A stretch of 64,000 nt of DNA from Chryseobacterium daeguense DSM 19388 (GCF_000430825.1 NZ_AUMT01000011.1:92222-156221), one strand, 5' to 3'; counted from the stretch's first letter, positions 8,660 to 17,348 are shown. Translations and numbers: made by a program. Notes: a model not told the origin generated them from the sequence alone.

Positions 8660-9776
8660 ATGTATTTTTATGAATGTATCTTGACAGCTTTATTCCCAAA
8701 TCTGTCCAGACAATTTTCGGGTTTCCGTTTCTGGTAAGGTGCAAATCTGCCGTGCTGATCTCGTCTAAAATATTTTCAATATTGGCTCCGCTGATGAATT
8801 TTGAAAAACCTGACCAGTTGAAGCCATTAGCGTCAATTTTTTTATAAACAAGACTTTCCGACTGATAATTCTGAAGCAAAGCCAGCCTGAAAATTTCTGA
8901 ACAGTAGTTTAAAAAATTCTTTTGTTTCTCACGGTTCCAGCCCGCGATCTCCCTTGCCCAAAGAATAATGCTTTTTAAAAATTCCGGTTTCTTTTTTACC
9001 ATAAAAGCATCCCTAACCCATTGTACGAAAAGTTTTTCGAATTCTTCATTCTTACTTCCGGACTGTAGAAGCCTGATGGCATCATTAAGGTCTCCCTGAG
9101 ATTCGTGAACGATTTCCTTTATCTTTTCGTCGGAAACATTGAAATTCTTTTTTAAATAAGCTTCGATGTCTTCATCATTAATCCTCGGGACTTCCACAAT
9201 CTGCGTTCTGGAAAGAATGGTAGGAAGAATGTCATTTGAAGATTCTGCCGTAAGCAGAATAATGGTTTTAGCCGGCGGTTCTTCCAAAAATTTCAGGAAT
9301 TTATTGGATGCGGCAATATTCATTTTATCTGCTCTCCAGACAATGAGAATTTTTGTTCCACCTTCAAAACTTTTTAAAGAAAATTTCTGATTCTGATCAT
9401 CAATTTCATCCGCAGATATAAAAAGTTGTTTATTTTCCGACTCCAGAAAAGCTGTCCAGTCGTCATAGCTTGCATACGGGGAAGCCATGATCATTTCGCG
9501 GAATTCTTCAAATTTATTTTTACTTAAAGAATTTTTATTATCCGTGAAAACCGGAAAGCTGAAGTGCAGGTCAAGATGATTCAAGTGCTCCACCTTTGAG
9601 GCGGCGTGCTCATTTTCCCGGCTCAGGACTTCTTTTGCGTAGGCTAAAACCATCGGCAAAGTCCCATACCCTTCCTTTCCTACGAAAAGCTGGGCGTGGC
9701 TCACACGGTTTTCGGTGATACTATCTCTCAGAAGTTTTTTCAGATTTTCCTGTCCGGCAATGTTCTCCCAATTCAT
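8658..9776 (-). CDS. holB: DNA polymerase III delta-prime subunit
   Basis: A 372-residue clamp-loader subunit. It begins NWENIAGQENLKKLL, the standard start of the AAA+ domain of delta'/gamma subunits, followed by a degenerate P-loop region (FVGKEGYGTLPM, where an active ATPase would have GxxGxGKT), as expected of delta', which does not hydrolyse ATP. Further family markers are ISADEIDDQNQKFS, KILIVWRADKMNIAASNKFLKFLEEPP and ILSRTQIVEVPRI. The C-terminal ~150 residues form the helical collar domain. It works in the cytoplasm, helping to load the sliding clamp. The start codon lies 4 nt after a perfect TATCTTTG box, implying a leaderless transcript. Confidence 0.9.
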   Translation of the reverse strand: MNWENIAGQENLKKLLRDSITENRVSHAQLFVGKEGYGTLPMVLAYAKEVLSRENEHAASKVEHLNHLDLHFSFPVFTDNKNSLSKNKFEEFREMIMASPYASYDDWTAFLESENKQLFISADEIDDQNQKFSLKSFEGGTKILIVWRADKMNIAASNKFLKFLEEPPAKTIILLTAESSNDILPTILSRTQIVEVPRINDEDIEAYLKKNFNVSDEKIKEIVHESQGDLNDAIRLLQSGSKNEEFEKLFVQWVRDAFMVKKKPEFLKSIILWAREIAGWNREKQKNFLNYCSEIFRLALLQNYQSESLVYKKIDANGFNWSGFSKFISGANIENILDEISTADLHLTRNGNPKIVWTDLGIKLSRYIHKNT

Positions 9777-9780
9777 GGTT

Positions 9781-9788
9781 CAAAGATA
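9781..9788 (-). promoter_or_regulatory. -7 box TATCTTTG, leaderless layout for holB
   Basis: Minus-strand TAnnTTTG box separated from the holB ATG by exactly AACC (4 nt). With the usual distance from -7 box to transcript start, the mRNA would begin at or next to the A of ATG. Confidence 0.65.
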
Positions 9789-9900
9789 AAGAAATTTTGG
9801 ATTGTAAGATGTGAATTTTGCTTCGCAAGGAATGGCGATTTTTCTTTAATATATAGAAGTCTGTTTTTTAAGCTAAATTTGAAAAATTGGCTTTATTAAC

Positions 9901-9974
9901 CATTCACCATTCACTTTAACCACCCCGTCAAAAATTTTTCAAATTTTCGCCACCCCTCCAGAGGAGAGGAATTT
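9901..9974. repeat. Dispersed intergenic element, copy 1
   Basis: Shares the ordered blocks ATTCACxxT..TTAACCACC, CGTCAAAAATT and GCCACCCCTxCAGAGGAG with the copy at 28252-28316. The CCCCTCC-AGA-GGAGAGG core can fold. No open frame. Confidence 0.6.
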
Positions 9975-10145
9975 GAGCATGTTTATATTTAAATAGTCTG
10001 TAGAAGATTCATAAGCAAAGCGAATTGACAATTCACATTTCACCCTAGATATCGCTATTCATCCCCCTTAACAAACTTTAACCTCTTATAATTTTTACAA
10101 TTCATTAATATTTAAGATATTTGCGCATTGTTTTAAAAATAAAGA

Positions 10146-11426
10146 ATGAAAAAAATCTTTGTACTATCATTCATATCAGTAGGATATTTCCTGAATGCGC
10201 AGAATCTGAGTAACTCACCTTATGCCACTTATGGAATTGGAGATGTAAAATATGATAATACTATCGAAACTTCCTCTATGGGAGGTATATCAACTGCTTT
10301 TATAAGCGACTTTTCCAGTAATTTTAATTTTGCAAACCCTGCAAATAATACCAATTTCGAGCTTACAAGTATAAAGCTGGAAGCTACGAACGAAAACAAT
10401 TACTTCAAAACTGATTATAATAATACGAAGTCTACAAAACATTCTACGTATTTATCTAATATATCAATAGCCTTCCCACTTTCTCCAAAGTTGAAAATGG
10501 GACTTTCTTATCAGCCTTACAGCTCCAAAAGCTATGAAATCGTTCATGATGAAACTTTAGAAGACGGAAATATCAGACGTAATAGTTTTAAAGGAAGCGG
10601 TACATTGAATACGGCTCAAATCGCTTTAGGCTATGAAATTAATGATAAAGTTGCGGTAGGGGTAAGAGCCAATTACTATTTCGGGAATTTATATGATCTT
10701 AATGAATTGTCTCAGTCTAATGCAGAACTTGTTAACGGATACGAAACTAAAAACAATGTCCGTAACTTTAATTTTACATTGGGAGCCAGCTACCAGAATT
10801 TAAATACAAGTACTGACAGAAAATTAACCATCGGTGCCATTACTACTTTTGGAAACACAAGTAATATGACCACGGATTATCTGAACAGTACCTATTATTA
10901 TGCTGACGCAGCCGGAACAAAAAGCAACGAAAGTATAATTGAGCAAAAGTCTACCAGCTCTAAAAACCTTTTACCTTTACAGGCATCATTAGGTGTAGGT
11001 TACGGTGAGGAAAATAAATGGTTTTTATCTTTACAGGGAGATTATAAAAAAGGAGAATCCATCAGCTACTTCGGGAATACCCTTGATCTGGAAGATTCTT
11101 ACAGAATTTCTGCCGGGGGATGGTACCTTCCAAACTATAACAACTTCAGAAGCTACTTCTCAAGGGTTGTTTACAGATACGGTGCTTTTTATGAAAAGGG
11201 AAGCCTTAAAATTGCAGGCCAGAACATCAATAAGTTCGGGGTTTCTGCAGGGGTTCTTCTACCATTCAAAAACAGCAGCATAACAAGAATGAGTGGTCTT
11301 GAGCTTGGCCTTGAAGTAGGAAAAAGAGGAACAACTAAGAATAACCTGATCAATCAGAATTTTATCAATCTGAAAATAGGGTTCAACTTTGCAGACAAGT
11401 GGTTCAGAAAGACTTTATATAACTAA
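10146..11426 (+). CDS. Outer membrane beta-barrel protein (FadL/PorP-like)
   Basis: A 426-residue protein with a signal peptide (MKKIFVLSFISVGYFLNAQ). NLSNSPYATYGIGDVKYDNT, SSMGGISTAF and NPANNTNF recall the N-terminal plug-like part of FadL/PorV-type barrels. The rest alternates amphipathic beta-strands with Gly and aromatic residues and ends in an F-rich strand (INLKIGFNFADKWFRKTLYN). It starts a plus-strand operon: lptC begins 1 nt after its stop and anmK follows 4 nt after that. In flavobacteria a barrel of this type commonly sits beside lptC. A role in outer-membrane transport or lipid handling is inferred from fold and neighbours; the cargo is unknown. Confidence 0.8.
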   Translation: MKKIFVLSFISVGYFLNAQNLSNSPYATYGIGDVKYDNTIETSSMGGISTAFISDFSSNFNFANPANNTNFELTSIKLEATNENNYFKTDYNNTKSTKHSTYLSNISIAFPLSPKLKMGLSYQPYSSKSYEIVHDETLEDGNIRRNSFKGSGTLNTAQIALGYEINDKVAVGVRANYYFGNLYDLNELSQSNAELVNGYETKNNVRNFNFTLGASYQNLNTSTDRKLTIGAITTFGNTSNMTTDYLNSTYYYADAAGTKSNESIIEQKSTSSKNLLPLQASLGVGYGEENKWFLSLQGDYKKGESISYFGNTLDLEDSYRISAGGWYLPNYNNFRSYFSRVVYRYGAFYEKGSLKIAGQNINKFGVSAGVLLPFKNSSITRMSGLELGLEVGKRGTTKNNLINQNFINLKIGFNFADKWFRKTLYN

Positions 11427-11427
11427 A

Positions 11428-12021
11428 ATGAAGTTGATCAGCAACATATCATATAAAAAAATTATAGCATACCTTTTTAGTTGTGCTATATTTTTTATAG
11501 TGACATCCTGTGAAGAAGACCTTACGAAAAATGCAGGTAAGCAAAGTAAAAATTTTCCCTCACAGGTTATTAATAATGCCAATATCATCCAGCGGGATTC
11601 CGGATTTGTGACGATGAGGGCAAAGGCTCCGATTATTGAAAAATATGAATTGATCGACAGCCCATACACCGTGGCAAGAAAAGGAATTGATATTCAATTT
11701 TTTGATAAGAAAAAGCCTAAAGTTCCTGGAACAATTAAAGCAAAATATGCCAGAATCTTCGATTATAAAAAGTTCTACGAAGCTAAAGGTGATGTGAGAA
11801 TTACAACTAACGAAGGCCAGAAATTTGCCATGCAGAGTATTTTTTGGGACCAGAAAAAAAACCGAATTTATACCCATGATACAGTGTATGTAACTATGGA
11901 AGACGGTTCTACATTAGTAGGAGCTCACGGAATGACCGCAAAAGATGACTTCTCCGAATATGTTTTTTACGAAAATTCGGGAGACTTCACCACTACAAAA
12001 TTATCTGAAAAACAAAAATAG
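11428..12021 (+). CDS. lptC: LptC-type LPS export protein (lipoprotein form)
   Basis: A 197-residue protein starting at ATG 11428, one base after the upstream stop; an in-frame ATG at 11389 lies inside the upstream gene. The N-terminus is hydrophobic and contains a candidate lipobox (FIVTSC), as in many Bacteroidota LptC proteins. The body matches the LptC/OstA beta-jelly-roll: NNANIIQRDSGFVTMRAKAP, IDIQFFDKKK, TIKAKYARIFDYKKFYEAKG and VRITTNEGQKFAMQSIFWDQ. LptC passes lipopolysaccharide from the LptB2FG complex to the periplasmic LptA bridge. No other lpt gene is seen in the window. Confidence 0.85.
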   Translation: MKLISNISYKKIIAYLFSCAIFFIVTSCEEDLTKNAGKQSKNFPSQVINNANIIQRDSGFVTMRAKAPIIEKYELIDSPYTVARKGIDIQFFDKKKPKVPGTIKAKYARIFDYKKFYEAKGDVRITTNEGQKFAMQSIFWDQKKNRIYTHDTVYVTMEDGSTLVGAHGMTAKDDFSEYVFYENSGDFTTTKLSEKQK

Positions 12022-12025
12022 TTCT

Positions 12026-13072
12026 ATGGTTCTGCACGCAATCGGGTTGATGTCCGGAACAAGCCTGGACGGTCTGGATATTTGCTTTGCAAGATTCGAG
12101 AAGCAGAAGTCTTCATGGAATTTTGAGATCATAAAAGCAGAAACACTTCCCTATCCTGAAAATTGGGAACATCAGCTCAAAAATTCTATCCATCTTTCAG
12201 CAGAAACATTATTGGAATTACATTCTGAATTTGGTTTTTATTTAGGCAAATCCGTTAAAAATTTTATCCAAAAATACCAGCTAAAAAATATTGACCTGAT
12301 TTCCTCTCACGGGCATACTGTTTTTCACCAGCCTCAAAAGAAATTTACATTACAGATTGGCGACGGGAGAGCCATTAAAATAGAAACCGGGCTGCCCGTA
12401 ATCTACGATTTCAGAACTCAGGATGTTTTGTTGGGCGGAAATGGCGCTCCACTCGTACCCATCGGGGATGAATTGCTGTTTTCACAATATGATGCATGCC
12501 TTAATCTGGGTGGATTTTCCAATATTTCTTTAAAAGCCAACAATCAGAGAATTGCCTTTGACATTGCTCCGGTGAATATTATTTTGAACCAACTGGCGCA
12601 GAAATACAATAAAAAATTTGACGATAACGGAGATCTTGCAAGAACAGGAAAAATAAATGAAACCCTTTTATCTGAATTAAATTCATTACCATTTTATCAT
12701 CAGCAGCATCCAAAATCCCTTGGAATAGAATGGTGTAATGAAAACATCTGCCCTTTATTTAAAAATATAGAAACTCTTGATATTCTGGCTACTTTCACGG
12801 AACATGCAGCACATCAGATTTCGAAGGTTTTTACTGAAAATAAAATTAAAAAAGTCCTTTTTACCGGTGGCGGAGCGTACAATCAGTTTTTAATTGAAAA
12901 AATTAAAGCTAAAACAACTACTGAAATTATTATTCCGGAAAAAGAAATTATTGAATATAAAGAAGCTTTGATTTTTGCTTTCATGGGAGTTTTAAGGCTC
13001 AATAATGAAATTAATGTTCTTTCTTCCGCTACGGGAAGCTCACAAGATCATAGTTCTGGAATTATCTGCTGA
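12026..13072 (+). CDS. anmK: Anhydro-N-acetylmuramic acid kinase
   Basis: A 348-residue kinase that opens and phosphorylates 1,6-anhydro-MurNAc to MurNAc-6-phosphate in cell-wall recycling. The ATG at 12026 is chosen because it gives the family start MVLHAIGLMSGTSLDGLD; the longer in-frame start at 11945 lies inside lptC. Other markers are SSHGHTVFH, the IGDGRAIKIETGLPVIYDFR and DVLLGGNGAPLVPIGD segments, CLNLGGFSNIS and the nucleotide-binding VLFTGGGAYN. It is the last gene of the barrel-lptC-anmK unit. The combination points to envelope maintenance. Confidence 0.95.
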   Translation: MVLHAIGLMSGTSLDGLDICFARFEKQKSSWNFEIIKAETLPYPENWEHQLKNSIHLSAETLLELHSEFGFYLGKSVKNFIQKYQLKNIDLISSHGHTVFHQPQKKFTLQIGDGRAIKIETGLPVIYDFRTQDVLLGGNGAPLVPIGDELLFSQYDACLNLGGFSNISLKANNQRIAFDIAPVNIILNQLAQKYNKKFDDNGDLARTGKINETLLSELNSLPFYHQQHPKSLGIEWCNENICPLFKNIETLDILATFTEHAAHQISKVFTENKIKKVLFTGGGAYNQFLIEKIKAKTTTEIIIPEKEIIEYKEALIFAFMGVLRLNNEINVLSSATGSSQDHSSGIIC

Positions 13073-13096
13073 TACGACACTTAAATACACAAATAA

Positions 13097-13339
13097 TATG
13101 AATCACCACTAAGCAAAACACCTTTCAAAAAAGTAATCATAATTGATGAAGAAGGTAACAGGAAAGAAATCCCCGCACACAAGATTATTATAGAAACGGA
13201 AAAAACAGAATTTGAAATTGACCCTGAAGCAGAAGGAATAAATGTTAGCTGTCTAAAACCTGACGAAAACAACCGATATTTTGATCTCTGCATCCGTCCA
13301 TTTGCGGCAAACGGAGTTCAAATTTCTGCTGATCAATAA
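13097..13339 (+). pseudogene. Small frameshifted gene or remnant (~75 codons)
   Basis: An open stretch with good coding character (KTPFKKVIIIDEEGNRKEIP ... CLKPDENNRYFDLCIRPF ... ADQ-stop) runs from just after a TAA at 13094 to TAA at 13337-13339. It has no ATG, GTG or TTG start in frame. An ATG at 13098 in the next frame reads only MNHH and stops, so loss of one base near 13104-13107 would restore MNHPLSKTPFKK. This suggests a single frameshift near the 5' end, real or a sequencing error. Function unknown; acidic, soluble, with two Cys near the C-terminus. It is followed by a strong terminator. Confidence 0.5.
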
Positions 13340-13354
13340 ATTTTAAGCCAAAAA

Positions 13355-13388
13355 AAAGCTTCATGAACATTCTCATGAAGCTTTTATA
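13355..13388. terminator. Bidirectional intrinsic terminator
   Basis: A 12-bp perfect stem AAAGCTTCATGA / TCATGAAGCTTT with loop ACATTC, and A-rich left and T-rich right flanks. It serves the small broken gene on + and the SRPBCC gene on -. Confidence 0.85.
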
Positions 13389-13778
13389 TTATTTATAGGC
13401 TTCTATCTTATCAGTAAGCGTATTTATGAAATTCTGCAAAGGCTTTTCTACCATCATTTTGATAAACGGGTTGAATTTTCCCTCAAAAAGCATCTGAACT
13501 TCAGTCTGATTTTCGTTTACAGGATTCAAAGTTGCCGTCAATGCAAAGTCTAAACTTGAGCTTGCCGACTTCAAAACAGCCTTCTGATCATTCACTTCAT
13601 CTATTTTCAGAGCGATTTCCGGCATTCCCTGCAGACCGAATTTGAAACCGTCTTCTCTTGTTTCAAACTTTTGAAGACCATCCGGCATGAATTGTTTGTA
13701 GTTTTCAGGAGATTTTAGGATTTCAGTGAGTTCTTTAGATGATTTATTGACAATAATCTTTCGTCCTTCTAAATTCAT
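13389..13778 (-). CDS. SRPBCC (START-like) family protein
   Basis: A 129-residue cytoplasmic protein. The layout LEGRKIIVNKSSKELTEILK, KFETREDGFKFGLQGMPEIA, FALTATLNPVNENQTEVQML and a final amphipathic helix (MMVEKPLQNFINTLTDKIEA) fits the small helix-grip fold of SRPBCC/polyketide-cyclase-like proteins, which bind hydrophobic ligands in a cavity. No catalytic residues can be assigned. It is divergent from the NUDIX gene with only 39 nt between starts, so the two promoters overlap. In flavobacteria an SRPBCC and a NUDIX gene often flank pyrE; pyrE is not present here. Confidence 0.75.
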   Translation of the reverse strand: MNLEGRKIIVNKSSKELTEILKSPENYKQFMPDGLQKFETREDGFKFGLQGMPEIALKIDEVNDQKAVLKSASSSLDFALTATLNPVNENQTEVQMLFEGKFNPFIKMMVEKPLQNFINTLTDKIEAYK

Positions 13779-13782
13779 TTTT

Positions 13783-13790
13783 TATTTTTG
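13783..13790 (+). promoter_or_regulatory. -7 box TATTTTTG of the NUDIX gene
   Basis: Perfect TAnnTTTG box 27 nt before ATG 13818. It begins only 4 nt outside the start codon of the divergent SRPBCC gene. It argues against the in-frame ATG at 13788, which overlaps the box. Confidence 0.6.
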
Positions 13791-13817
13791 TATTTAATTC
13801 TTAACTCTTACAAATAT

Positions 13818-14423
13818 ATGTATAAAGTTTTTGTGAACGAAAAAAAATTATTGCTGTCTAAGCAATCCGAAAACCTGGAAAAGATGCTTGGCTACGAAAA
13901 CGTCACAACCCTTGAGATCGCTTTGGATCTTCTTGAAAATACATCTGTAAGGGAATTAAATGTTTTTGGTGAAAATATTGATGAAATCTGGGCAGAATTT
14001 CAAAAATTATTCAGAATCATTGAAGCAGCAGGAGGTTTGGTCAATAATTCTGACGGAGACTTACTTTTTATAAAAAGGCTTGGAAAATGGGACCTTCCCA
14101 AAGGTAAAATGGAAAAAGGCGAATCCCGCGAAGAATCTGCTGTCCGCGAAATTGAAGAAGAAACCGGCTTAAAAGATGTGGAGCTGGTAAGATTTATCAA
14201 TACAACTTATCATATTTATGTAGAAAGAAATGGTGATAAAGTTCTGAAATGCACCCACTGGTTTGAAATGAACTTCAATGGTGAAGACACTTCAAAGCCG
14301 CAGATAGAAGAAGGAATCACAGAAGTGGCATGGAAAAACACTTCCCAGATTAAAGATGAAGTTTTTCCGAGCACATTTAAAAATATTAAGCTGATTGTAA
14401 AGGAATTCTGGCAGACTAAATAA
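13818..14423 (+). CDS. NUDIX hydrolase
   Basis: A 201-residue protein. ATG 13818 (MYKVFVNEKKLLLS) is chosen because the longer start at 13788 overlaps the promoter box. After an N-terminal ~65-residue extension comes a NUDIX domain: AAGGLVNNSDGDLLFIKRLG, then GKMEKGESREESAVREIEEE and TGL, which fits the Nudix box GX5EX7REUXEEXGU with its metal-binding Glu cluster. It would hydrolyse a nucleoside diphosphate linked to another moiety; the substrate cannot be read from the sequence. Its 3' end overlaps the convergent murF by 8 bases. Confidence 0.9.
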   Translation: MYKVFVNEKKLLLSKQSENLEKMLGYENVTTLEIALDLLENTSVRELNVFGENIDEIWAEFQKLFRIIEAAGGLVNNSDGDLLFIKRLGKWDLPKGKMEKGESREESAVREIEEETGLKDVELVRFINTTYHIYVERNGDKVLKCTHWFEMNFNGEDTSKPQIEEGITEVAWKNTSQIKDEVFPSTFKNIKLIVKEFWQTK

Positions 14424-15687
14424 AATCGATTGATTTTTCTAACGCAATTCCCCTTGAACCTTTTAATAAAATATTGTCTGACTGGATTTTATTCAGCTTT
14501 AAATATTCTATTAATTCTGCTGTATTTTCAAAGCTTAGCTGTGAAGTATTTACATTTTTGAAGTTCTTTCCTACGGTTATGATTTCGTTAAAACCTAATT
14601 CCTGGGCCAGTTTAAGGATATTTTGGTGTTCCGTTGTGCCCTCCTCTCCCAGCTCCAGCATATCACCGATGATGATAGTTTTTGAACCTTCAAAAGTGAT
14701 AAAATTATGCAGTGAAGCGTTCATAGAGCTCGGATTTGCATTATATGTATCCAAAACCAGTGTCCGGTTTTCTTTTTTTACAATCTGAGAACGCATATTG
14801 GTAGGCGTATAATTTTCGATTGCCTGTTTAATTTTTTCAAAATCAATTCCAAAATGTAATCCCAGGCTTGCTGCAGCACAAAGATTTGTAAAATTATATT
14901 CCCCGGTAAGCTTTGAAAGTGCTTTTTTATCCTGATACTGTAAGCCTACGAAATGCTCTTCTGAAAATAATTCAAACTGATAATCTGAAGTATCTTTTCC
15001 GAAAGTAATTTTTGGTGTATAATTTTCAGTTTTTTCTGCCTGAATGGGATCGTTTTCATTGACAATAATGGTTCGCTGATGATTTTTAAGATAATCGTAT
15101 AGTTCGGATTTACCTTTAATTACCCCTTCAAAACCGCCGAAACCTTCAAGATGTGCCTTTCCAAAATTGGTAATATAGCCAAAATCAGGCTGTGCAATGG
15201 AACAAAGCAGCTCTATTTCTTTCTGATGATTGGCCCCCATTTCGATAACGGCCATTTCATGCTCCGGCTTTATAGAAAGGATTGTTAATGGTACTCCGAT
15301 ATGATTATTTAAATTTCCGAAGGTATACTGTACATTGAATTTCTGTGAAAGAACAGCGTGAATAATCTCTTTCGTAGTAGTTTTCCCGTTACTTCCCGTA
15401 AGCCCAATGATGGGAATCTGAAGCTGTTTTCTGTGATAAACCGCAAGCTCCTGCAGGAATTCTAATGTAGAACGGACATAGAAAATGTTTTTATCGGTAT
15501 TTTCAAAATCTTTCTGCTCTACAATTACTGCGAAAGCGCCTTCTTCTATGACTTTTTCAGCTAAAGTTGCCGCATTGAAATTCTCTCCTGAAAATGCAAA
15601 AAAGATATCGTTCTTTCCTATTTTTCTGCTGTCAATTGTAACTTTTCCGGACTTTAAAAATAGCGGGTAAAACTGTTCTATATTCAT
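14416..15687 (-). CDS. murF: UDP-MurNAc-tripeptide--D-Ala-D-Ala ligase
   Basis: A 423-residue Mur ligase catalysing the last cytoplasmic step of peptidoglycan precursor synthesis. It shows the N-terminal DSRKIGKNDIFFAFSGENFN substrate domain, the ATP P-loop GLTGSNGKTTTKEII, then MGANHQKEIELL and ITNFGKAHLEGFGG, the catalytic-domain NDPIQAEK and the C-terminal-domain DTYNANPSSM and IIIGDMLELG. Length is normal for MurF of Bacteroidota. It lies downstream of gldJ on the same strand but is separated by a perfect palindromic terminator and has its own TATTTTTG box 4 nt before the ATG, so it is independently transcribed, probably as a leaderless mRNA. Confidence 0.95.
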   Translation of the reverse strand: MNIEQFYPLFLKSGKVTIDSRKIGKNDIFFAFSGENFNAATLAEKVIEEGAFAVIVEQKDFENTDKNIFYVRSTLEFLQELAVYHRKQLQIPIIGLTGSNGKTTTKEIIHAVLSQKFNVQYTFGNLNNHIGVPLTILSIKPEHEMAVIEMGANHQKEIELLCSIAQPDFGYITNFGKAHLEGFGGFEGVIKGKSELYDYLKNHQRTIIVNENDPIQAEKTENYTPKITFGKDTSDYQFELFSEEHFVGLQYQDKKALSKLTGEYNFTNLCAAASLGLHFGIDFEKIKQAIENYTPTNMRSQIVKKENRTLVLDTYNANPSSMNASLHNFITFEGSKTIIIGDMLELGEEGTTEHQNILKLAQELGFNEIITVGKNFKNVNTSQLSFENTAELIEYLKLNKIQSDNILLKGSRGIALEKSIDFI

Positions 15688-15691
15688 AGTT

Positions 15692-15699
15692 CAAAAATA
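15692..15699 (-). promoter_or_regulatory. -7 box TATTTTTG, leaderless layout for murF
   Basis: Minus-strand box followed by exactly AACT and then the murF ATG. It lies just after the gldJ terminator in transcription order. Confidence 0.65.
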
Positions 15700-15700
15700 A

Positions 15701-15730
15701 AAAAACCTTCCAAAATTTTGGAAGGTTTTT
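15701..15730 (-). terminator. Terminator of gldJ
   Basis: A perfect 30-base palindrome: AAAAACCTTCCAAAA facing TTTTGGAAGGTTTTT. Some central bases must form the loop. It lies between the gldJ stop and the murF promoter. Confidence 0.8.
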
Positions 15731-15749
15731 GAAATTATTTTGATAAATA

Positions 15750-17348
15750 TTATCTTCTTGTTCTACCTTTATCGCTTGCTCTTGCATCTTGAGCCACACG
15801 GAATCCGATCCATCCGTAAGCTTTATTTTCGTCTTTATATCTTCTTTGTCCCGGATCCAGCCAGTAAGCCGTATCCTGCCAAGAACCACCTTTTACAACT
15901 CTGATGTCATTAGTCATAGCAGAAGTTCTTTCTTTTCTGTCTTTCTGAAGAATTACTTTTCCGTTAGCATCTACAATAAATCTCTTTTGAGGAGCATTGT
16001 ACATATTGCTGGCATCTGCAGAATCAGAAGTGCTTCTATAGTCTAATGAAGACATTCTGTCACCATCTCTGTAGTTTCTGTAATCAGCGATAGTTTCTCT
16101 TTCGAACTGGCCTGGTAAGTTTCTGTAAACTAATCTTCCGTCCGCCAGAGTATCATATTTAATGTTGCTTTCATCTACCATTTTGTAAGTTCCGTCACCG
16201 TTCTTTACAACAGCTTGCGGCATATTTCCTCTATAGTAGTTGAAGTCACTGAAATCTTCGTCAATGATTGGTCTGTAGATATCCGCCGTCCATTCTGAAA
16301 CGTTTCCAAACATACCATAGATACCTATGTCATTTGATGGATATTGTCTTACATCAGAAGTTCTTGCAGAACCGTCATTTTTCCAACCTGCGATACCAGA
16401 GTAGTCACCAGCTCCCATTTTGAAGTTTTCAAGGTACATTCCTCTGTCTCTACCTTTAGTTCCTCTCAATGTTTCAATTTCTGGTTTTTTACCTAAGTAT
16501 TGATTATACTCTCTGTTTTTAGACATACCCAATGCAGCATATTCCCATTCTACTTCTGTAGGAAGTCTGAATTTCTGAACCATTGCAGAAGCAGGAGATC
16601 TGTTTGCAGCAAGTAATCTTTGGTTGGTAGTTTTTATACCATTCTTTTGCTGCATTCTTTTTTCATTGATGTACCCTTGCATTTCCGGATCATTCGATTT
16701 GAATTTATCCATGTTGAATGCAGTTCCACCCTGATTGTTTGATTCGTTGATATACAAATCTTTAGCAATAATACCTGCTTGCATTAAAGCTTTTTCATTT
16801 GCTCTGTCTGTCAACCATTCGCAGTATCTGTTTGCCTGAGTCCAAGAAACACCTACTACCGGATAGTAATCGAATTCAGGAGAACGGAAGTAGGTCTCGT
16901 TGTAATCATTTCTAGATAGTTTGTTGTCCCACAGTAAGGTATCCGGCAACGCACCGTTGTAGATTTCCTTAAAGCTAGGATCACTTGGAGGGAATACATA
17001 CTTCAACCATGTAAGGTATTCGCGGTATTCGTAGTTAGTAATTTCAGTTTCCCCGATAAAGAATGAACTTACCTGCATTCTACGCGGTGAGTTATTCCAG
17101 TCGTGCATAACATCATCTTTCACTAATCCCATTGTAAAAGTTCCACCTTCTACATATACCATCCCCGGCCAACCTTTCTGCTTTTGTTGCTTTCCTGCAA
17201 AAAACCAACCTTGTTTTTCGTTTGGTTTCCAACCCGTTTTGCTGACAAATTTTTTAGTACCGCCGCCTTTGCTAGTACCTCCACCACAGCTGGTTAATGC
17301 AAGTGTAGAACTTAATGCTATTAATGAAAACAACTTTAGTTTTTTCAT
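15750..17348 (-). CDS. gldJ: Gliding motility / type IX secretion lipoprotein GldJ
   Basis: A 532-residue lipoprotein of the formylglycine-generating-enzyme (FGE-sulfatase) fold. ATG 17348 is chosen because it gives MKKLKLFSLIALSSTLALTS with the lipobox LTSC; the frame stays open for 70 more codons upstream without a family match. FGE-fold markers are YVEGGTFTMG, VVGVSWTQANRYCEWL, RLPTEVEWEYAALG, MFGNVSEWTADIY, VVKGGSWQD and AYGWIGFRVAQ. GldJ is thought to be structural rather than enzymatic and is needed for gliding and for stability of the type IX machinery. It is divergent from porU, an arrangement conserved in flavobacteria such as Flavobacterium johnsoniae. Many Chryseobacterium species keep gld genes although they do not visibly glide. 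Confidence 0.93.
   Translation of the reverse strand: MKKLKLFSLIALSSTLALTSCGGGTSKGGGTKKFVSKTGWKPNEKQGWFFAGKQQKQKGWPGMVYVEGGTFTMGLVKDDVMHDWNNSPRRMQVSSFFIGETEITNYEYREYLTWLKYVFPPSDPSFKEIYNGALPDTLLWDNKLSRNDYNETYFRSPEFDYYPVVGVSWTQANRYCEWLTDRANEKALMQAGIIAKDLYINESNNQGGTAFNMDKFKSNDPEMQGYINEKRMQQKNGIKTTNQRLLAANRSPASAMVQKFRLPTEVEWEYAALGMSKNREYNQYLGKKPEIETLRGTKGRDRGMYLENFKMGAGDYSGIAGWKNDGSARTSDVRQYPSNDIGIYGMFGNVSEWTADIYRPIIDEDFSDFNYYRGNMPQAVVKNGDGTYKMVDESNIKYDTLADGRLVYRNLPGQFERETIADYRNYRDGDRMSSLDYRSTSDSADASNMYNAPQKRFIVDANGKVILQKDRKERTSAMTNDIRVVKGGSWQDTAYWLDPGQRRYKDENKAYGWIGFRVAQDARASDKGRTRR

Larger units (their letters stand above)
9777..10145. other. Intergenic region with dispersed repeat
   Basis: No gene seen in 369 bases between divergent holB and the outer-membrane-protein gene. 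At 9901-9974 lies a copy of an intergenic element (ATTCAC.., AACCACCCCGTCAAAAATT, then CCACCCCTCCAGAGGAGAGG with a short CCTCC/GGAGG palindrome) that recurs at 28252-28316 and partly at 22718-22743. A second motif, AATTGACAATTCACATTTCACC near 10023, resembles sequences near 4233 and 30599. Confidence 0.6.

Noticed and set aside
13081..13293. Minus-strand open frame opposite the small broken gene
   Set aside because: It is Ser/Phe-rich, ends far from any terminator signal in its direction, and is the antisense shadow of the better coding frame on the plus strand.
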